DNA of 51,540 nucleotides from JAUWNP01 sp034430655 (GCA_034430655.1 DAOUEC010000064.1:1-51540); one strand, 5' to 3'; shown: positions 31,956 to 40,391, counted from the first letter of the stretch. Numbers and translations: made by a program. Notes: generated by a model not told the origin, from the letters alone.

Positions 31956-33866
31956 TCAGGTCCTCAGGGCAGGCAGTACAAAACTGAAAACACTGCCCCC
32001 CCCGGGCCTGCTCTCTACCCATACCCTCCCATTGTGTTTTTCGATCACCGCTTTGACGATCGCCAATCCTAGCCCTGTACCCTTGATGTCTGCTGTCTCG
32101 TCTGACTCCACACGATAGAACCTGTCGAAGACGTATGGCTGTTGGGCCTGACGGATACCGATACCATTATCGGCCACATGTACTACGACGTGTCCTTCGT
32201 CCTCAACTGCGCTCACAGTGATCCAGCCATCTTCCTGTGTATACTTGACCGCATTGTTTAGCAGATTGTCCACCACCTGGCGCAGACGAAGAGGGTTGCC
32301 CTGCACCAGTGGCAGCGTCTCGGGTGGCTGCCAGCGCAATTCTTGTCTCTTACGCCCTGCCCGCGGCCGGAGTTCCCTGACTGCATCTTCTATTATCTGC
32401 CTTAAGTCGCAAGGCACCATTTCCAGGTCAAATCCAGCCTCAATGCGGCCAATGTCGAGCAGATCGCCGATCAGTTCAGTGATAGCCTCCATGCTCTCGT
32501 GGGCGCGATGGATGAATTCCTGTTGTTGCGCATTCAGCGGTCCTACCCGAGGCAGCAATTCAATGTAGCCTTGAATGGTGGTCAGTGGCGTGCGCAAATC
32601 GTGAGAGACGGTAGCGACGAACTCCGACTTGACGCGGTCCAATTCCTTCAGGTGCGTGATGTCCTGCATCATCAGCACCCAGCCGACCCCTTCAACAGGC
32701 GTGAGTTGCGCGTTGAACGTGCGCCCGTCCTTCAGAGACACCTCATTGTGTGCTGCTTGCCCTGTCTCGCACACCTGGGCGAACATTTCACGCAGGGCTG
32801 GATGTGGGATGGCCTCGCCAATGGGCCGGCGCAACAGATCGGCCTCGATCAGGTCAAGCGTGGCGCGGGCTGCCGTGTTGCATAGCAGGATATTGTTGTC
32901 CTTGTCAACGACGATGATCACCTCCTGAGCCTCTCGCAGGACTGCCTCTAACTTAGCCCGCTCGATCTCAACCGTCTCGAAGAGGCGCGCGTTCTCGATG
33001 GCGATAGCCGCGTAATCCGCCAGGGCTGAAAGCAGGAAAATGTCGCGCTCGGAGAACGAGCGCTCCGATTCGCGATTGGCCACCCCCAGCACGCCGATCA
33101 CCCCGCGCTCGGGAACCCGCAGCGGCAGATAGAGCAGCGCCTTGACCAGGTAGCCGGTGGCGACTTTGGCTTGCTTGCCGGTCAGAAGCACGGCCCGATC
33201 CGTTCGAAGCGCTCGCCCGGCAGCGCTGTCGTCCGTGCGCACACGCAGGCTTCGCACCACCTTTTCGTCTACATTCTTGGCCGCCCGCAGGTAGAGTTCG
33301 CCGCTCTCGTTATCCAGCAGGAGGAGCATGCCCTCTTCAGCATCCGCCACGTATACCGCCGCCTCGACTACGCGGTTGAGCACGCGGTTCAGATCCAGCA
33401 GCGATGTGACCGACCGCCCAATCGCGTAGACGGCGTTCAGTTCCTGGAGTTGGCGCTGAAGTTGCTGCGTCAGTTGCTCCCGTTCCTCATTCACTCTGGC
33501 GGTAGCGAAGGCGCGCTGGATCGCTTCCTGCATCTCCTGGGGACCGAAAGGCTTGATGACGTAGTCGCGCGCTCCCAACCGGAAGGCTTGCACGACCAGT
33601 TCGAGAGACTCGCGGACAGTGGCGAAGATGACCGGGATGTCCACATCCCGCTGTCGTAGCGCCTCCAACACTTCGATCCCACTCATCTTGGGCAACTGCA
33701 TGTCCAGGATGATGAGATCAGGGTGCTCTTCCAGGGCCAGCCGAAGTCCCTCTTCTCCATCCAAGGCTGCGATAGGCCGGTAGCCATTGGGTTCAAGCAC
33801 CAATTCGGCCAGTAGTTGCTGAGTCTCAGGACTATCCTCTATGACCAAAACACGTTTCTGTGCCAC
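31956..33866 (-). CDS. Receiver-GAF-PAS-histidine kinase
   Basis: 636 residues: a receiver (E10-D11 pocket, phospho-acceptor D55, KPF motif near 108), coiled coil (about 125-145), GAF (about 150-300), PAS (about 315-410), HisKA with H422 (VSHDLRTP) and a C-terminal HATPase (NNAVKYT, DNGIGI, GTGLGLAIV). No membrane segment, so it is probably cytoplasmic and itself controlled by phosphorylation of its receiver. GTG at 33866 has AGGAG upstream and a consensus-like promoter. It is flanked by a terminator, so it is monocistronic. Its partner is not identified. Confidence 0.9.
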   Translation of the reverse strand: MAQKRVLVIEDSPETQQLLAELVLEPNGYRPIAALDGEEGLRLALEEHPDLIILDMQLPKMSGIEVLEALRQRDVDIPVIFATVRESLELVVQAFRLGARDYVIKPFGPQEMQEAIQRAFATARVNEEREQLTQQLQRQLQELNAVYAIGRSVTSLLDLNRVLNRVVEAAVYVADAEEGMLLLLDNESGELYLRAAKNVDEKVVRSLRVRTDDSAAGRALRTDRAVLLTGKQAKVATGYLVKALLYLPLRVPERGVIGVLGVANRESERSFSERDIFLLSALADYAAIAIENARLFETVEIERAKLEAVLREAQEVIIVVDKDNNILLCNTAARATLDLIEADLLRRPIGEAIPHPALREMFAQVCETGQAAHNEVSLKDGRTFNAQLTPVEGVGWVLMMQDITHLKELDRVKSEFVATVSHDLRTPLTTIQGYIELLPRVGPLNAQQQEFIHRAHESMEAITELIGDLLDIGRIEAGFDLEMVPCDLRQIIEDAVRELRPRAGRKRQELRWQPPETLPLVQGNPLRLRQVVDNLLNNAVKYTQEDGWITVSAVEDEGHVVVHVADNGIGIRQAQQPYVFDRFYRVESDETADIKGTGLGLAIVKAVIEKHNGRVWVESRPGGGSVFSFVLPALRT

Positions 33867-33888
33867 GGGCTTCTCCTACTCTGTATTA

Positions 33889-33917
33889 AATATACACGAA
33901 TTCGCACTATAAGTCAA
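33889..33917 (-). promoter_or_regulatory. Promoter for the sensor kinase
   Basis: On the minus strand TTGACT (33917-33912), 17 nt, TATATT (33894-33889). Confidence 0.8.
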
Positions 33918-33991
33918 CTGATGAGAGAAGCCTACAATTCGCCACTGAACTGAAATGCACCCATCCGGATAGGCACCCTCTTCCCTTTTCG

Positions 33992-35947
33992 CTACATCAG
34001 AGCCACCATCAGCCACCCGGCCAGCAGCACGAACAGCCCAGCGGTAACCAGTTTGACCATCGCCGCCCGGCGGTGGATGAACAGGCCCAACTGCTGCGAG
34101 GTGGTGCCGAAGTAGGCCAGCAGGAAGACCACCACCAACGGCAGGACGAACATCAAGTTGTAGAGCACCAGGTACAGTCCGGCCCGCGCCTGCAGGCCCA
34201 GCACGCCCAGCACGAAAACGATGGTCGGCAGGTAGACCTGACCGGTGCAGGCCAGTTCGATCACCGAGATCGCCGCCCCCGTGATGAAGGTCACAGGTAT
34301 GAAAGTACGCAGCCTGGTCCCCTCGCGGATGACCCGGTTGATCCAGCGCCGCAGGCGGGTGGACAGTTTGAGGCGCATCTCCCCGTGTTTGCCCTGGCGG
34401 GCCTGCCACCAGTCGTGCAGGCTGCTGGCGGCCAGGAGCAGACACAGGGCCGCCGTCAGCCCGTACACCCAGCGGCCCGCCGTGCCCAGGAAGGGCAACG
34501 ACGCCAGAAATTTGAGCAGCCCTACACCGACGCCCAGATAGGTCAAAAATACCCCCATGGCGAAAGCCGTCCCCACGGCCAGCACCTCCCGCCCCCGACG
34601 GCCCATAAAGGCCAGGTACGAGATGAAAAAGACGATGGTGGCGAAGGCGCATGGGTTCAGCCCATCCACCAGCCCGGCCGCCAGTACCGTCAGCAGGCCG
34701 AAGGAGCGGAAGCGTTCGACGATGCCGGCGGTCGCCTCGCCTTGCGCCGCCTCCCACCCCTCACACACCGGCTCGGCACCGGTTTCGGCGTGACGGGCAA
34801 GCAGGACCTCCAGGCTGCGGGTATGCAACTCCTCGCCTACCAGCGCCTCGTCGCCGACGAACACGGCCGGGGCGGTCAAACGCTTCTCTTCCGGCACTCC
34901 GGCTCTCTGCCCCAACCACTCAGCCAAGGCCGCCTCGGCCTCGACGTCGAAAACCTGGACGACGAGTTGCGGGTAGCGATGTTGCAGATAGTTCAGATCC
35001 AATTGCACCCGGTCGCACTCCCGGCAGCCGGGCTGATAGAAGTAGGCCAGATGGATAGGAGATGCTTCCCCCACGGCCGTAGGGGTTGGCGACGGCGTGG
35101 GAGACAAATCCACCTCGGGCAAGGCCGCGCCACCCCGGGCCAGGTACTTTTCGATCAGCCCCGGCAGCCTCTCCCGCACCGCCTCCTCCCCGTTAAGAGC
35201 GTCCTGGCCGACGAACACGGCCGGCATATCCCCGTACACCACCCCATACCGCCGCTCCAGCGCCCGCAGCAGGTTGTAGTCGCTGGCCGAGCCCTCCACG
35301 TCCCGCTGCTCAATGACCAGTTGCGAGCCATATTTCTCCTGCAGGGGCGGCAGCACCTCTTCCTGCACCACCAGGCACTCCCCGCACAGCCGGTCGTAGA
35401 AGAAATACACGTGAACTACCGGCTGCGGCGTGGATGTGCTGGGCGGAAACTCCTCCTCGTCGCAGATGTGACAGGCCTTGATGGTCGGCGTGGGCCGGAG
35501 GGTGGGGCCGGCGGGGGGCGTGGGTATGGACGTCAGATCGGCCAGCAGGCCAGGGATAGCCGGGTAATCCACCCCACCGGCGGTCAGGTGTTGCTCGATC
35601 AGCCCAGGCAGCCTCTCCGGGATATCGTATGAGCCGACCAGCACGGTGTCGCCGATGAACAGCATAGGCACCCCTCGCCGCTCGGGCGGAACCTGGAACG
35701 CCTCCATTGCCCCCAGCCACAGTTCGTAGCGCTCCGGGGAGACCTCAATGATAAGCACTTCCAGTTGAGCGCCGTACTGCTCTTGCAGCGGGGGCAGGGT
35801 CTGATCCAGGACCACGTGGCAGTGGGGGCAGGTCTCCGACCAGAACAGCACGGCCCGCACCACCGGCTCGTCGGACTGGGCGGCAGGAGGCAGGAGGCTC
35901 AGCCAGATCAGCAACAGCAGCGTCAGCAGCAGTGCGTTTTTTTTCAT
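33992..35947 (-). CDS. Triple thioredoxin-CcdA/DsbD-like fusion
   Basis: 651 residues from ATG at 35947. A signal/anchor segment (LLLTLLLLIWLSLLPPAAQS) is followed by three thioredoxin-like domains. Their active-site pairs are C40-P-H-C43, C188-G-E-C191 and C308-R-E-C311. Thr/Pro-rich linkers separate them, one carrying KACHICDEEEF. The C-terminal 230 residues form a CcdA-like domain with about six helices, including GLNPCAFATIVFFISYL and ELACTGQVYLPT, whose two cysteines are typical redox residues. It would carry electrons across the membrane to three extracytoplasmic thiol domains. Three fused modules are unusual; the acceptors are unknown. Confidence 0.88.
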   Translation of the reverse strand: MKKNALLLTLLLLIWLSLLPPAAQSDEPVVRAVLFWSETCPHCHVVLDQTLPPLQEQYGAQLEVLIIEVSPERYELWLGAMEAFQVPPERRGVPMLFIGDTVLVGSYDIPERLPGLIEQHLTAGGVDYPAIPGLLADLTSIPTPPAGPTLRPTPTIKACHICDEEEFPPSTSTPQPVVHVYFFYDRLCGECLVVQEEVLPPLQEKYGSQLVIEQRDVEGSASDYNLLRALERRYGVVYGDMPAVFVGQDALNGEEAVRERLPGLIEKYLARGGAALPEVDLSPTPSPTPTAVGEASPIHLAYFYQPGCRECDRVQLDLNYLQHRYPQLVVQVFDVEAEAALAEWLGQRAGVPEEKRLTAPAVFVGDEALVGEELHTRSLEVLLARHAETGAEPVCEGWEAAQGEATAGIVERFRSFGLLTVLAAGLVDGLNPCAFATIVFFISYLAFMGRRGREVLAVGTAFAMGVFLTYLGVGVGLLKFLASLPFLGTAGRWVYGLTAALCLLLAASSLHDWWQARQGKHGEMRLKLSTRLRRWINRVIREGTRLRTFIPVTFITGAAISVIELACTGQVYLPTIVFVLGVLGLQARAGLYLVLYNLMFVLPLVVVFLLAYFGTTSQQLGLFIHRRAAMVKLVTAGLFVLLAGWLMVALM

Positions 35948-36083
35948 ATCGTCCAGACGTCGCCTGGTCACTATGTCAGGATGTCTCACTCCCCCGGCGG
36001 CGTGTTCAATCGCCTCGCACCGTCTCTTCTGGCGTGCAGCAGGTGCAGGACAGCAGGTGCCGATGCTTCAGCACCCGCACCAG

Positions 36084-36436
36084 CTAGGCCGCAGCCAATC
36101 CCGCCGCGAACCCCACGGCCATGTTGGTGACGATTGATAAGGCAGCAGTGAAGAGCGCCAGATACAGCTTCCATCCCCGCAGTCTCACCACCGCCTTGCC
36201 CAGTTCGATCCCCACCAGAAGCATCTTCCCGCCCACCAGCGGCATGGGGAAGGCGGCCATTATGTTGGCTATAGACTTGCTCAAGAAAAGCCTTATGAAG
36301 ACTTCAATGAGTCCCTCCAAGATGCTTGCGCCGCCTGTACGGGCTCCGAAGTAGTACTGGCCTGCCAGGCCCCCGGCCCCGTGGCACAAAATGGCATTCC
36401 TCCGAAGAAGGAGGCGATGACGTTCACTAGACCCAT
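36084..36436 (-). pseudogene. MOT1-type molybdate/tungstate transporter remnant
   Basis: On the minus strand, MGLVNVIASFFGGMPF continues, after a frameshift, as CHGAGGLAGQYYFGARTGG, then a hydrophobic tail (MPLVGGKMLLVGIELGKAVV, LYLALFTAALSIVTNMAVGFAAG). The FGGMPxCHGAGGLAGxYxFGARTGG pattern is the hallmark of MOT1/sulfate-like transporters. The two frames join if one TG is removed from TTTTGTGCC near 36390. The family is about 350-400 residues, so the N-terminal two-thirds is missing: a truncated, frameshifted remnant. Confidence 0.75.
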
Positions 36437-36549
36437 GTTAAGCATGAGTTTCGTTTAGGACACCTGTCCTCATACCCTAGCTTCGCTAATCTACCCCGGC
36501 GAACAGCCCTCCTGAAAGTTGTGTCTGGGATAACGCGCCGCTCACGCGC

Positions 36550-36631
36550 CATCCTCCTCTCCCTCTGCTCACCGCTGGCCGAACAGGTTGCCGCCGGCCT
36601 CCCTGATGCCCGCCCCGGGTACCTCGATCAT
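36550..36631 (-). other. Tiny possible peptide ORF region
   Basis: ATG at 36631 opens a 20-codon frame to a stop at 36569 (MIEVPGAGIREAGGNLFGQR), with AAAGG upstream. A further ATG at 36552, behind GGAGAGGAGG, opens a 40-odd-codon basic frame. Both have good ribosome sites but no recognised family. They follow the radical SAM enzyme on the same strand. Confidence 0.3.
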
Positions 36632-36637
36632 CACCTT

Positions 36638-36782
36638 TCAGCCTCCCTCCAGCGCCTGGTTGACCTTTTTTCGCAGGTGCCGGTCGAGGAACTCCAGCGC
36701 CCCTGCCTCGTCCCGATCCATGATGACGCGGCACAGATCCAGCAATTCCTCGTCGGACAGTGACCATCAAGCCCTTCTTCAT
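36638..36782 (-). pseudogene. Small gene with early frameshift, next to the radical SAM enzyme
   Basis: ATG at 36782 has AAGGAG at 6 nt and starts MKKGLMV. That frame then becomes non-protein-like. From 36760 a second frame reads LSDEELLDLCRVIMDRDEAG and then ALEFLDRHLRKKVNQALEGG to a stop at 36638. It is acidic-helical and clearly protein-like. Removing one base near 36761 joins them into about 47 residues. It starts 11 nt after the radical SAM stop. Either the gene is broken, the base is an assembly error, or a CTG start is used. No family name is known to me. Confidence 0.55.
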
Positions 36783-36793
36783 ATCCTGCTCCT

Positions 36794-37984
36794 TCACGGA
36801 CAGCGCACGATGTCCTGCGCCCACAGGCAGTCGGCGCAGGAGGGACACCAGCCCCAGCAGCCCTCGTTCGCCTCGGTAATGTCGCAGGTATCGCGCAGGT
36901 CGCAATCCACGCAGGAGGGAAAGTTGAAGCGGCGCACCTGAGCGCGGAAGCGGACGTACTCATCGGAAGTCCAGAGCTCCGCCAGCGTGCTCTCGTTGAC
37001 GTTGCCCAGAGTGTAGCGGGTGACCTCCTTGCGGCGGCCAAAGATATAGTAGGGGTAGAAGTGGGAGAGGGCATAGCAGGGACTCACGCCCCCGTCCCAG
37101 CCCACCACCAGCGCGTCGCTCTTGATGAAGCGGCAACTTCGCTCAGCCCCCCAGTTCATGCGGGGCAGTTCCATCACGCCCCAGAGCAGCCAGTCGCCGC
37201 TGAGGACAGGCCAGCCAATGGGTACGGGTAACGATTCCACACCGTCCCGGCTGTAGAGCGCGTCGGCGGCCATCTCCGGCGTGTGGGGCAGGACATGGGC
37301 GACGATGGCCCGATTGGCCCCCAACCGCCCCGCCAGTTGCAGCAGATCGGGCAATTCCGCCACGTTCCGCTTTAGCGCCACGAACTCGATCCCCAGGCGC
37401 GGAAACACGGCTCCCAATCTCGCTTTGGCCTGGTTGAGGGTCTCGATATTGCTCAGCACGGCCCGCAGGTCAGCCCCACGGCGGACGTCGGCGTAGGTAT
37501 CCGGGTTGGCGCCGTCCAGGGAGACGGTGACGACGTCCACCCCCAGGCGCACCAGCGGTTCGGCCCGCGCCTCGTCCAGCAGCGTGCCGTTGGTGCTGAC
37601 GGTCACCCTGAGCCCCAGGCGCTTGACCGCCTCCAGGTAGTCCAGGATACGGGGGTGGGCGAAAGGCTCTCCATAGCCGCCGAAGACCACCGCGCGCAGA
37701 AGCGGCAGATCCCGCAGTTGGGTCACAAGGCGATCGAAGGTGGCGTCGCTCATATCCTCCAGCGGCTCGGCCCAGACGTTGCGCACGCAGGTGCGGCAGT
37801 GCAGGTTGCAGCGCGTGGTGACCTCCAGATAGACCTTGCGCACGTCGGGATGGAGGGGATGAAGCACCAGGCCAGTATCCGTCTCCTCCAACAACAATTC
37901 GCCGCCGGCCTCCAGTCCGTAGCGGCGGCGGAGGTGAGGCGGGAGCGTCAACCGTCCCTCGGCATCGAGGGTCACTCTGGGCAA
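36794..37984 (-). CDS. AbrB-radical SAM-SPASM enzyme, tungsten-cofactor maturase-like
   Basis: 396 residues. Residues 1-45 form an AbrB/SpoVT-like swapped hairpin (VTLDAEGRLTLPPHLRRRYG). The radical SAM core has the 4Fe-4S motif C-NLH-C-RT-C in VTTRCNLHCRTC, then RNVWAEPLEDM, FGGYGEPFAHP and VSTNGTLLDEA. SPASM-type cysteines lie at the end (CYA, CVDCDLRDTCDITEANEGCWGWCPSCADC). RNVW(D/A)EPxxDM is what I associate with the radical SAM enzymes found beside tungsten aldehyde oxidoreductases; no such oxidoreductase is in the window. TTG at 37984 has AGGAGG at 7 nt; the permease stop is 11 nt upstream. The substrate is unproven. Confidence 0.78.
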   Translation of the reverse strand: MPRVTLDAEGRLTLPPHLRRRYGLEAGGELLLEETDTGLVLHPLHPDVRKVYLEVTTRCNLHCRTCVRNVWAEPLEDMSDATFDRLVTQLRDLPLLRAVVFGGYGEPFAHPRILDYLEAVKRLGLRVTVSTNGTLLDEARAEPLVRLGVDVVTVSLDGANPDTYADVRRGADLRAVLSNIETLNQAKARLGAVFPRLGIEFVALKRNVAELPDLLQLAGRLGANRAIVAHVLPHTPEMAADALYSRDGVESLPVPIGWPVLSGDWLLWGVMELPRMNWGAERSCRFIKSDALVVGWDGGVSPCYALSHFYPYYIFGRRKEVTRYTLGNVNESTLAELWTSDEYVRFRAQVRRFNFPSCVDCDLRDTCDITEANEGCWGWCPSCADCLWAQDIVRCP

Positions 37985-37995
37985 AGGGATACCTC

Positions 37996-39321
37996 CTACA
38001 ACACCGCCAGCGCCAGCCCAAACAGGTACCCCGCCAGCGTGCTAAAGATCGTCACCAACCCCACATAGGCCCAGGTGCGCCTCGGTCCCAGGATCTTGCT
38101 CGTCACCAGGATGGACTGCAGGCTCAACTCCGGGTCCGCCATCAGGTAGGCCAGGAGTGGCCCCCGGTGCATCCCCAGGTCCAGGAACATGCGGGCGATG
38201 GGCACCTCCACCAGCGTGGGGAAGTACATAAACACGCCGAACAGTACGCCGAACAGGTTGGCCCACACCGTGTTGCGGCCGGCCAGGGTCTGGATCCATA
38301 CCTCGGGGATGATCACCTTGACCATCCCGGCCCCGAAGACGCCCACTACCAGGAGCGGGAAGATCTGCTTGACGAACTTCCAAGTTTCCCACAGCCAGAG
38401 GGCCAATTCGTGCCGCTCAAGGCCCCGCGCCGCCACGGCCACCACCGTCCCCACCAGCACCACCTCGCCCAGGAAGCGGCCGGTGACGCCCACCACCAGA
38501 CTGCTGGAGATGTCCACCTTCGGCGCGGCGATCAGCAGCGTCACCACCGCCAGCCCCAGCGCCGCCCAGGTCCAGCCGTTGAACCCCTTCATCACCCGGT
38601 CCAGCCCGGCCCAGGCCGCCGACGCGATGACCAGCAGCATCAGGATGAGGAGCGCCCCCTGCAGATTCAGGTGCACCCCCTCTAGCCACGCCAGCAGCCC
38701 CGCCGGGATCTCTATCGGCAGGATGACGGAGAACCAGGTGCAGGTCAGCAGGTCCACCTGGAGCGTGCCGACGACCAGGATACCGACCAGCAGACCGAAG
38801 AGAACCCAGATGGTGGGCCGGACCCGCGCTTGCTGGCTGAACAGGCCCGCGTCCGCCTCCACCCCCGTCTTATCCCCGAACAGCCAGGCCATAATCAATC
38901 CGATGCCGATGCCGAAGAGGACGCTGAGCAGGATGCGGGCCAGGGCAATGTCCATGCCGATGGCCGCGCCGGTGTAGGCGATGGCCAGGATGTTGACGGC
39001 CGGCCCGACGAAAAGGAAGGTGATAGCCGGCCCCAGCCCTGCCCCGCGCTTCCAGATGCCGGCAAAGAGCGGCAGGATGGTGCAGGAGCAGACCGCCAGT
39101 ACGAAGCCGCCCACCGCCGAAGCCGGGTAGGAGATCCACTTGCTGGCGCGGGGGCCCAGGTAGCGGGTGACCGTCTCTTTGGGAATGAGGCTGCTCAACG
39201 CACCGGCGATGAAAAAGGCCGGAAGCAGGCACAAGAGCACGTGTGCTGCCAGGTAGTCGAGGAGCGCCAGCCAGCCGGATGCCAAAAGTTGCCAGACGAG
39301 AGCCAGGACATTTTCTATCAT
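37996..39321 (-). CDS. ArsP/DUF318-type permease
   Basis: 441 residues with about 10-11 helices. The first half has LLCLLPAFFIAGALSSLIPK, LGPRASKWISYPASAVGGF, then VCSCTILPLFAGIWKRGAGL and ITFLFVGPAVNILAI. The second half repeats the fold (FGAGMVKVIIPEVWI, FGVFMYFPTLVEVPI). Known members include ArsP exporters of trivalent organoarsenicals, but most are uncharacterised. ATG at 39321 overlaps the thioredoxin stop by 4 nt and has AGGAAAG upstream. The CxC in VCSCT lies in a membrane segment and is a candidate metal or thiol site. Confidence 0.85.
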   Translation of the reverse strand: MIENVLALVWQLLASGWLALLDYLAAHVLLCLLPAFFIAGALSSLIPKETVTRYLGPRASKWISYPASAVGGFVLAVCSCTILPLFAGIWKRGAGLGPAITFLFVGPAVNILAIAYTGAAIGMDIALARILLSVLFGIGIGLIMAWLFGDKTGVEADAGLFSQQARVRPTIWVLFGLLVGILVVGTLQVDLLTCTWFSVILPIEIPAGLLAWLEGVHLNLQGALLILMLLVIASAAWAGLDRVMKGFNGWTWAALGLAVVTLLIAAPKVDISSSLVVGVTGRFLGEVVLVGTVVAVAARGLERHELALWLWETWKFVKQIFPLLVVGVFGAGMVKVIIPEVWIQTLAGRNTVWANLFGVLFGVFMYFPTLVEVPIARMFLDLGMHRGPLLAYLMADPELSLQSILVTSKILGPRRTWAYVGLVTIFSTLAGYLFGLALAVL

Positions 39322-39596
39322 CTTTCCTCCCCTGCCCCGTCCAGCGCCTCCCGCAGCCAACCGGTCACTTCATCCACCATAGGGATACGGCCGGCGCAGA
39401 CCACCTGCCCGTTGACCACCAGAGCGGGGGTGAACATGATGGGATACTTCATAATCTCGCCGTAATCGGTCACGTGCTGGATGGTCGCCTCCAGGGAGGG
39501 ATCCTCCTCCGCCAGCGCCTCCAGCGCCGCCACAGCCTGCTGCTCGACCTGGTTACACTTCTTGCAGCCAGCACCCAGAACTTCGACGTTCAGCAT
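39318..39596 (-). CDS. Mini-thioredoxin (redox-active disulfide protein)
   Basis: 92 residues. LNVEVLGAGCKKCNQVEQQA has the CxxC (C-K-K-C) right at the first turn. YPIMFTPALVVNGQVVCAGR carries the cis-proline region. This is the small archaeal/bacterial thioredoxin type (MTH895/TM-like) often found beside ArsP-like permeases. The start ATG has GGAGG upstream. It overlaps the permease start, so the two are translationally coupled. It probably passes electrons to, or binds, the permease substrate. Confidence 0.9.
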   Translation of the reverse strand: MLNVEVLGAGCKKCNQVEQQAVAALEALAEEDPSLEATIQHVTDYGEIMKYPIMFTPALVVNGQVVCAGRIPMVDEVTGWLREALDGAGEER

Positions 39597-39611
39597 CTAT
39601 ACCTCCGCAAA

Positions 39612-39833
39612 TTAGGTTGTCGGGGGCGCTTTCACGCCGCCCTTCTCACATTCCATGCACAAGTCAGTGGACCGGTTGGTCCAGTACACGAGCCCACAGC
39701 CCGGACAGGTCACTTTCCGCAGGCTGCTCTTCTTCCGCGGGCGCGGCCGCAGTTCCGGCGGCAGTGCCGCCAGGCCGTCTCTCACGCAAGTGCACTGCAC
39801 CGGCCGGCCCGCCGGATCCTTTGATTGCGTCAT
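39612..39833 (-). CDS. Small zinc-ribbon protein
   Basis: 73 residues. The first part (MTQSKDPAGRPVQCTCVRDG) has a CxC, then a basic stretch RPRPRKKSSLRK. A zinc ribbon follows: CPGCGLVYWTNRSTDLCMEC. ATG at 39833 shares ATGA with the arsR stop, which decides the start over a longer upstream frame. It stands between the regulator and the thioredoxin in one operon. No function is known; a metal-binding accessory role is inferred. Confidence 0.75.
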   Translation of the reverse strand: MTQSKDPAGRPVQCTCVRDGLAALPPELRPRPRKKSSLRKVTCPGCGLVYWTNRSTDLCMECEKGGVKAPPTT

Positions 39834-40189
39834 CCGCTCTGATCTCCCATCAGGATGGAATCCCCATCGCCCCGGCAGCGGGGGCACGGACACGCCGGCG
39901 GAACGGTGCGCTCCCCCGCCGGCCCCAGGATCTCCTCCAGCAGCCGCTCCACCCGCCGGTCGGCCAGCCGGTAGTAGACATTGAGCCCGTCCTTGTGGTC
40001 AGTAACCACCCCAGCCTCCCGAAGCACCCGCAACTGTTGGGAGACGTATGCCTGGGGTCGCCCCAGCACCGCCTGCAGGTGGCAAACGCAGGCCTCGTCT
40101 CGCCGCAGTTCGCCCAGGATGCGCAGCCGAGCCGGATGGGAGAGCAGGCGAAACAGCCTGGCGGCCTGATGATAGCAATCTCGCTTCAT
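39830..40189 (-). CDS. ArsR-family metal/redox-sensing repressor
   Basis: 119 residues with a winged-helix fold (ARLFRLLSHPARLRILGELR, VLGRPQAYVSQQLRVLREAGVV, DGLNVYYRLAD). C34-V-C36 in DEACVCHL is the ArsR/CadC metal box in helix 3, and a CPCPRC tail adds four more cysteines. ATG at 40189 is preferred over upstream starts because the promoter and an operator lie at 40198-40247. It is the first gene of the run leading to the radical SAM enzyme and presumably represses it until metal, metalloid or thiol stress releases it. The inducer is not known. Confidence 0.9.
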   Translation of the reverse strand: MKRDCYHQAARLFRLLSHPARLRILGELRRDEACVCHLQAVLGRPQAYVSQQLRVLREAGVVTDHKDGLNVYYRLADRRVERLLEEILGPAGERTVPPACPCPRCRGDGDSILMGDQSG

Positions 40190-40197
40190 CTCGTCAC

Positions 40198-40219
40198 TAT
40201 ATGCAGAAAAGTGCATATA
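40198..40219 (-). promoter_or_regulatory. ArsR operator
   Basis: TATATGCA (40198-40205), GAAAAG, TGCATATA (40212-40219): a perfect 8-bp inverted repeat. It abuts the -10 box and covers the expected transcription start, as in autoregulated ArsR/SmtB genes. Confidence 0.8.
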
Positions 40220-40247
40220 TTCTACCACTAATGCCTGTTTCCGTCAA
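40219..40247 (-). promoter_or_regulatory. Promoter of the arsR operon
   Basis: On the minus strand TTGACG (40247-40242), 17 nt, TAGAAT (40224-40219). The operator overlaps its start site. Confidence 0.8.
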
Positions 40248-40391
40248 GGTGTCAGGAGTCATCTGAATCGGGGGCGGAATGTCACACCGGCGTTTTGGAT
40301 AGCAAACCAGGCACGGAGGTGACGCCGGTATCTGCGGGCGACCCGGAGGAAAGAGAAATGGAGATAGCCCAGTCGTGCCTGCCAGCGTATC

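Noticed and set aside
34073..35632. A 519-codon plus-strand frame opposite the thioredoxin-CcdA gene
   Set aside because: Gln/Arg/His-rich shadow of a gene with three CxxC sites and membrane helices on the other strand.
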